From positions 1 through 18,319 of the forward strand of contig JBGPKH010000101.1 of NCBI GenBank assembly GCA_041485845.1: 18,319 nt of DNA, given 5' to 3'. This document shows, in pieces, positions 14,080 through 18,319 of the stretch. This DNA is from OMOG01 sp041485845 (GTDB taxonomy: Bacteria; Acidobacteriota; Terriglobia; Bryobacterales; Bryobacteraceae). Positions within the stretch are counted from its first letter, which is position 1. Each line of letters starts with the position of its first letter. The notes beneath the pieces are model-generated. The model had not been told where the DNA came from. It did no database searches and worked only from the letters and a program-made list of their open reading frames with translations. A program made the position numbers and the translations under genes.

Positions 14080-15095
14080 CCACTCCTTCCCGCGTGGATC
14101 TCGAACGGTGGCCGATTGCGGACACGCTCGACCGCGAGCCGTACCTGTTCGAGTTCTTCCAGGCCGTCCGTCTGCTGATGCACATGGACCTGGAACGGCA
14201 GGTGGTCGGCAGGTTCACGAATCCGGAAGACGAGGCGGTGCGGTTCGGATCGCACGCGCCGGTGGCATTCCCCGCCAGCCAGATCCAGGAGCTGGAACGG
14301 CCGGCGGAAGGTCCCGTGCGGATGCGGGTGAACTTCATGGGGCTGACGGGCCCCTCGGGCGTGCTTCCGTTGATGTACAGCGAACTGGTGATCGAACGTC
14401 TGCGCGCGCGCGACCGCACGATGCGCGATTTCTTCGACATCTTCAATCACCGGATGATCTCGCTGTTCTACCAGGCGTGGGAGAAGTACCGGTTCACGAT
14501 TCCGTACGAGCGCGGTGAGAGCGACCCGTTTTCGCATCACCTTCTGGCGCTGCTCGGCCTGGCCACCCCGGGGTTGCAGGACCGGCAGGACGTCTCCGAC
14601 GATTCGCTGTTGTTCTATGCCGGATTGCTCTCGCTGCACGCGCGTTCGGCGACGGTGCTGCGGCAGGTGCTGGCGGATTACTTCCGCGTGCCGGTGGAGA
14701 TCGAACAGTTCGTGGGCGCGTGGTATCCCATCGATAAGGAGTCGCAGTGCTCGATGAGCGAGACGCCGAGTTATTCGGATCAGGTGGGATTCGGGGCGGT
14801 GGTGGGGGACGAAATCTGGGATCAGCAGTCGCGGGTGCGGATTCAGATCGGCCCGCTGACGCTGGAGCGGTACATGGAATTTCTGCCTGGGGGCGAGGCG
14901 TACCGCCACGTTCGCGCGCTGGCCCGGTTTTTCACGGGGAAGGAGTACGATGTGGAGGTCCAGCTTATCTTGAAGAGGGCGGAAGTGCCGGTTTGCGAAT
15001 TGAAGCCGGAGCCGGGCCCGCAGTTGGGGTGGACGTCGTGGGTGAAGACGGCCAACTTCAGGCGGGACCCGGGAGACACGATTCTGGAATTATGA
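14043..15095 (+). CDS. tssG: T6SS baseplate protein TssG (VasB family)
   Basis: Baseplate wedge partner of TssF. From GTG 14043 it is 350 residues, normal for the family. Conserved segments are PYLFEFFQAVRLL, EAVRFGSHAPVAFPASQI, MRVNFMGLTGPSGVLPLMY and RDFFDIFNHRMISLFYQAWEKY. The C-terminal part contains DDSLLFYAGLLS, RSATVLRQVLADYF, PVEIEQFVGAWY and VWDQQSRVRIQIGPL-like sequence (EIWDQQSRVRIQIGPLTL). The frame is open 120 codons further upstream, but that part is a shadow of tssF. GTG 14043 has AAGGAG eleven bases upstream. An alternative GTG at 14094 lacks a ribosome site but avoids the 37-base overlap with tssF. It ends 31 bases before clpV. Confidence 0.94.
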   Translation: MATPGRTEDTALTTPSRVDLERWPIADTLDREPYLFEFFQAVRLLMHMDLERQVVGRFTNPEDEAVRFGSHAPVAFPASQIQELERPAEGPVRMRVNFMGLTGPSGVLPLMYSELVIERLRARDRTMRDFFDIFNHRMISLFYQAWEKYRFTIPYERGESDPFSHHLLALLGLATPGLQDRQDVSDDSLLFYAGLLSLHARSATVLRQVLADYFRVPVEIEQFVGAWYPIDKESQCSMSETPSYSDQVGFGAVVGDEIWDQQSRVRIQIGPLTLERYMEFLPGGEAYRHVRALARFFTGKEYDVEVQLILKRAEVPVCELKPEPGPQLGWTSWVKTANFRRDPGDTILEL

Positions 15096-15126
15096 AGAGT
15101 TTAGCCGCCGATTTTGGGGGGTTCTT

Positions 15127-18033
15127 ATGGCGATCAGTTTAAAGGCAATCGTTAACAGACTAAATGATACGACTCGCAAGACGGTGGAGGATGCGGCGGG
15201 GCTTTGCCTGGCGCGCACGCATTACAACGTCGAGATCGAGCACTTCCTGATGAAACTGATGGATGTGGCGGAATCGGATTTCTCGCGCATCGTGAAGCAG
15301 TTTGGCGTGGACAAGGCGCGGCTCTCGGGCGAGCTGTCGCGCAGCCTGGACAAGCTGAAGACCGGAAATGCGCGGACGCCGGCGTTCAGTCCCACGTTGT
15401 TCAAGATGCTGACCGAGGCGTGGACCATCGGGTCGCTCGAGTTCAACGGCGCGCAGGTGCGCACCGGGTTTGCGATCCTGGCGCTGGTATCCGACGAGGA
15501 GCTCTCGCGGCTCGTCCGCGAGATGGGCAAGGAGTTGCAGAAGGTCGAGCCGGAAGCGCTGCGCAAGATCCTGCCGGCGATCTTTGCCGATTCGCTGGAG
15601 CGCACTTTGGAGCCGGCTGCCGCCGGGCCGGCCGGCGCGCCGGGTCCTGGCGGCATCCCGAGGGTGGGGGGCAAGACGCCGAACCTCGACCAGTACACCG
15701 TCAACCTCACGGATAATGCCAAGGCCGGGAAGCTCGATCCGGTGCTGGGGCGCGATTTCGAGATCCGGCAGATCGTGGACATCCTGACGCGGCGGCGGCA
15801 GAACAACCCCATTCTCACGGGGGAGGCCGGCGTGGGAAAGACCGCCGTGGTAGAAGGGTTCGCGGTGCGGATCGTGAACGGCGATGTGCCGCCGGTGCTG
15901 CGCAAGGTCACGGTGCGCACGCTCGACCTGGCCCTGCTGCAGGCGGGCGCGGGCATCAAGGGCGAATTCGAAAACCGTCTCAAGGGACTGGTGGAGGAAG
16001 TGAAGGCTTCGCCCACGCCGATCATCCTGTTTATCGACGAGGCGCACACCATGATCGGGGCGGGCGGCGCCGCGGGGCAGAACGACGCCGCTAATATTCT
16101 GAAGCCGGCGCTGGCGCGCGGGGAATTGCGCACCATCGCCGCGACCACGTGGTCGGAGTACAAGAAGTACTTCGAGAAGGATCCCGCGCTGGCGCGGCGC
16201 TTCCAGGTAGTGAAGGTGGAAGAGCCGGACGAGGTGAAGTGCGGGGTGATGATGCGCAGCGTGGCGCCCATCCTGGAGAAGCACCACAATGTGCGCATCC
16301 TCGACGAAGGGCTGGCAGCGGCGGTAAAACTGTCGCACCGGTACCTGGCGGACCGGCAGCTTCCCGACAAGGCGGTGAGCGTGCTCGATACGGCTTGCGC
16401 GCGGCTCTCGCTGGGGCAGAACGCCACGCCGCCGCCCATCGAAGACGCGCAGCGCGAGATCGACGATTGCGGCACTCAGATTCGCATCCTGGAGCGCGAG
16501 GCGGCGCTGGGAGCGGACCATGGGGAGCGGCTGGAGGCGATCGCCAAACGGAAGGCGGAGATCGAAGAGAGCCTGACGGGAATGCAGGCGCGCTGGGAGA
16601 AGGAGCGCGAGCTGGTGAACCGGATTCGGGAAGTGCGCGCGAAGCTGGAGGGTGAGACTCCGGCGCCGCCCGCCGCGACGGCGGCCGCCGCCCCCGCCCC
16701 CCCGCCGGTCGACCCTGCCGTGGCGTGGCGCAGCCAGTTGGCGGAGCTCAATGCCGAGTTGGCGGTTGCCAAACAGTCGGCGGCGATCGAGGAGAGCCTG
16801 GCGGTAATGCAAGCGCGCTGGGAGAAGGAGCGCGACCTGGTGACCCGGATTCAGGAAGTGCGCGGGAAGCTGGAGGGCGCGGCCCGGGCTGCCGCCGCGG
16901 CGCCCGCGCCTGCCCCGGCTGCTCCCGCTCCGCCGCCGGTCGAAGATCCCGAGGTGTTGCGCAGCCGGTTGTCCGGGCTCAACGCCGAACTGGAGCGACT
17001 GCAAGGCGAGACCCCGCTGATGCGCGTGTGCGTGGACGCAAACATCGTGGGCGAAGTGGTGTCGGGCTGGACCGGCATTCCCATCGGCAAGATGCTGAAA
17101 GATGAAGTGGAGACCGTGCTCAAGCTGGAACATCACCTGGGACGGCGGGTCATCGGACAGGACCACGCGCTGTCCATGATCAGCGAACGCATCCGGACCT
17201 CGAAGGCCAGCCTGGAGGATCCCAGCAAGCCGATCGGGGTGTTCCTGCTGGTAGGACCGAGCGGCGTGGGCAAGACCGAGACGGCGCTGGCGCTGGCCGA
17301 TATGCTGTACGGCGGCGAGCGCAACATGATCACGATCAACATGTCGGAGTTCCAGGAAGCGCACACGATTTCGACCTTGAAGGGGTCGCCTCCGGGATAC
17401 GTGGGCTACGGCGAGGGCGGCGTGCTGACCGAAGCGGTGCGGCGGCGGCCCTATTCGGTGGTCCTGCTGGACGAAGTGGAGAAGGCGCATCCCGACGTGC
17501 TGGAGCTGTTCTTCCAGGTATTCGACAAGGGCATGCTGGAAGACGGCGAAGGACGCGAGATCAATTTCAAGAACACGATTATCATTCTGACATCCAATGC
17601 GGGCACCGATACGTTAATGAAATTGACGGCCGACCCGGAGACGATGCCCAGCTCGGAGGGTCTGGTGAAGGCGCTGAAGCCGGAGCTGAACAAGATCTTC
17701 AAGCCGGCGTTTCTGGGGCGCCTGGTGATCATTCCGTACTTCCCGGTGCGCGACGAAGTGCTCAAGCAGATCGTGCGCCTGAAGCTCGGAAAGATCCAGC
17801 GGCGGCTGCAGGAGACGCACAAGATCGCGCTGACTCACGACGAGCAGTTGGTCGAAGAAGTGGCGCGGCGGTGTACGGAGGTAGAGAGCGGCGCGCGCAA
17901 TGTGGACCACATCCTGACCAACACGCTGCTGCCGGAGGTCTCCCGCCGGATCCTGAGCAGAATGGCCGAGCGGCAGAAGGTCGCTCCCATCCATGTATCG
18001 CTGGGGGCCGACGGTGCATTTGTTTATAACTAG
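15127..18033 (+). CDS. clpV: T6SS AAA+ sheath-recycling ATPase TssH (ClpV) with a duplicated middle domain
   Basis: Hexameric ClpB-type unfoldase that extracts TssC from contracted sheaths and recycles subunits. Order: ClpV-type N-domain (LKAIVNRLNDTTRKTVEDAA, residues 1-160), a Gly/Pro linker, and AAA-1 with Walker A GEAGVGKT (232-239) and Walker B IILFIDEAH (299-307). Then come the middle domain and AAA-2 with Walker A GPSGVGKT (710-717), Walker B LLDE (780-783) and the pore-loop GSPPGYVGYGEGG. At 968 residues it is longer than usual (about 850-900). The surplus is a tandem copy of a 75-residue unit at 479-553 and 554-628, each with MQARWEKER, LVxRIxEVRxKLEG and an Ala/Pro-rich insert. ATG 15127 follows a GGGGGG run, like tssB. 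A 140-base spacer separates it from vgrG. Confidence 0.96.
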   Translation: MAISLKAIVNRLNDTTRKTVEDAAGLCLARTHYNVEIEHFLMKLMDVAESDFSRIVKQFGVDKARLSGELSRSLDKLKTGNARTPAFSPTLFKMLTEAWTIGSLEFNGAQVRTGFAILALVSDEELSRLVREMGKELQKVEPEALRKILPAIFADSLERTLEPAAAGPAGAPGPGGIPRVGGKTPNLDQYTVNLTDNAKAGKLDPVLGRDFEIRQIVDILTRRRQNNPILTGEAGVGKTAVVEGFAVRIVNGDVPPVLRKVTVRTLDLALLQAGAGIKGEFENRLKGLVEEVKASPTPIILFIDEAHTMIGAGGAAGQNDAANILKPALARGELRTIAATTWSEYKKYFEKDPALARRFQVVKVEEPDEVKCGVMMRSVAPILEKHHNVRILDEGLAAAVKLSHRYLADRQLPDKAVSVLDTACARLSLGQNATPPPIEDAQREIDDCGTQIRILEREAALGADHGERLEAIAKRKAEIEESLTGMQARWEKERELVNRIREVRAKLEGETPAPPAATAAAAPAPPPVDPAVAWRSQLAELNAELAVAKQSAAIEESLAVMQARWEKERDLVTRIQEVRGKLEGAARAAAAAPAPAPAAPAPPPVEDPEVLRSRLSGLNAELERLQGETPLMRVCVDANIVGEVVSGWTGIPIGKMLKDEVETVLKLEHHLGRRVIGQDHALSMISERIRTSKASLEDPSKPIGVFLLVGPSGVGKTETALALADMLYGGERNMITINMSEFQEAHTISTLKGSPPGYVGYGEGGVLTEAVRRRPYSVVLLDEVEKAHPDVLELFFQVFDKGMLEDGEGREINFKNTIIILTSNAGTDTLMKLTADPETMPSSEGLVKALKPELNKIFKPAFLGRLVIIPYFPVRDEVLKQIVRLKLGKIQRRLQETHKIALTHDEQLVEEVARRCTEVESGARNVDHILTNTLLPEVSRRILSRMAERQKVAPIHVSLGADGAFVYN
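16561..17010 (+). repeat. Tandem in-frame 225-base duplication in the clpV middle domain
   Basis: Two copies, 16561-16785 and 16786-17010, are offset by exactly 225 bases (75 codons). The first ~94 bases of each differ at about nine positions by eye; the Ala/Pro-rich insert is much more diverged. The last part (LAELNAELAVAK against LSGLNAELERLQ) is again similar. The reading frame is kept throughout. The unit covers the coiled-coil-like part of the middle domain. Confidence 0.9.
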
Positions 18034-18065
18034 GCAATGGCGTTGCTAGAGTTGCGGGACATGGG

Positions 18066-18093
18066 AGTCAGAAGTCAGCAGTCGGGAGTCAGT
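18066..18093. repeat. Heptanucleotide tandem repeat after clpV
   Basis: Four in-phase heptamers: AGTCAGA, AGTCAGC, AGTCGGG, AGTCAGT. They lie in the spacer between clpV and vgrG and run into the nested inverted repeat at 18085-18139. The sequence differs from the GGGGGTT heptamers at 994-1025, but unit length and copy number are alike. Confidence 0.75.
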
Positions 18094-18139
18094 AGCACCG
18101 GCGGTCTTGCCGCCGGTCTCTTCGGAAGCTCCTGACTCC
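18085..18139. repeat. Nested inverted repeat / compound hairpin between clpV and vgrG
   Basis: Inner stem ACCGGCGG-tcttg-CCGCCGGT (18097-18117) sits between outer arms GGAGTCAG (18085-18092) and CTGACTCC (18132-18139). The outer arm is part of the heptamer repeat, so the repeat and its inverted copy close the structure. CTCAACATC follows, with no T-run. It could end or stabilise the clpV message, or be a dispersed non-coding element with its own ends. Confidence 0.65.
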
Positions 18140-18173
18140 TCAACATCGACAACTCTCGCGCACGGAGGACGCA

Positions 18174-18319
18174 ATGGCAAACTACGTACAGACCGACCGG
18201 CCCATCAATCTGACGACGCCCCTCGGCAAGGATGTTCTGCTTCTGACCGAGCTTCACGGGCGGGAGGCCCTCTCCGAGCTGTTTCATTTTGAGCTGGAGA
18301 CCGTGGCCGATGTCCGGAC
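18174..18319 (+). CDS. vgrG: T6SS spike protein VgrG, 5' part only
   Basis: The first 48 codons before the right edge read ANYVQTDRPINLTTPLGKDV, then LLLTELHGREALSELFHFEL and ETVADV. This is the N-terminal gp27-like start of VgrG (family pattern: TPLG-x-D-x-LLL-x-x-x-GREALS-x-LF-x-(F/Y)-E-(L)). VgrG trimers sit at the tip of the Hcp tube and carry effectors or PAAR proteins. GGAGG at 18164-18168, five bases before the ATG, is a strong ribosome site. The C-terminus, and thus any effector extension, is outside the window. Confidence 0.88.
   Translation, partial: MANYVQTDRPINLTTPLGKDVLLLTELHGREALSELFHFELETVADVR

Noticed and set aside
15160..17490. Long minus-strand open frame opposite clpV (776 codons)
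   Set aside because: It is antisense to a clear ClpV gene, has Arg/His/Leu-rich composition typical of the reverse strand of GC-rich genes, and shows no family motif.
1..18319. CRISPR arrays, tRNA or rRNA genes, insertion sequences
   Set aside because: No regularly spaced repeats with unique spacers, no cloverleaf-like sequence, and no transposase or terminal inverted repeats were seen; the only tandem repeats are the heptamers and the clpV duplication.

Overview
The window is GC-rich bacterial DNA, and most of it is the first part of a type VI secretion system (T6SS) operon. The probable source is an acidobacterium of the Bryobacterales/Solibacter kind. The grounds are base composition, a remnant of the large FtsX-like permease family that is abundant in that phylum (ADOP type), and heptanucleotide tandem repeats. 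This placement is inference; no rRNA or other taxonomic marker is present.

Layout. (1) 27-3065, minus strand: a double BadF/BcrA-type activase (ATPase that reduces 2-hydroxyacyl-CoA dehydratases) with a C-terminal DUF2229 part. It carries a heptamer repeat in its inter-domain linker. (2) 3066-3472: divergent intergenic region holding a broken AbrB/MazE-like antitoxin N-terminus. (3) 3473-5385, plus strand: deoB (phosphopentomutase) and tpiA (triosephosphate isomerase), overlapping by 4 bases. (4) 5387-5731: an ADOP permease pseudogene whose two ends are joined in frame without the middle. (5) 5732-6096: leader region of the T6SS operon with a symmetric interrupted dyad, a TATAAT box and another inverted repeat. 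(6) 6097-18033: tssB, tssC, hcp, hcp, tagJ, tssA, tssE, tssF, tssG and tssH/clpV, all on the plus strand and closely packed. (7) 18034-18173: spacer with heptamer repeats and a nested inverted repeat. (8) 18174 to the right edge: the first 48 codons of a VgrG spike gene.

How the parts work together: TssB/TssC form the contractile sheath. The two Hcp proteins form the inner tube and VgrG its tip. TssE/F/G are baseplate wedge components and TssA caps or primes polymerisation. TagJ is a TssB-associated accessory protein, and ClpV disassembles the contracted sheath. TssK and the membrane complex (TssJ/L/M) are not in the window and should lie outside it, most likely to the right.

Most unusual points: a roughly 75-residue tandem duplication in the ClpV middle domain, with Ala/Pro-rich inserts; a tandem hcp pair bracketed by two strong RNA hairpins, with a perfect Shine-Dalgarno on the first copy; the collapsed ADOP gene; and two phased heptamer repeats, one inside a coding sequence. 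The core genes are recognisable members of known families; no wholly new system is evident.
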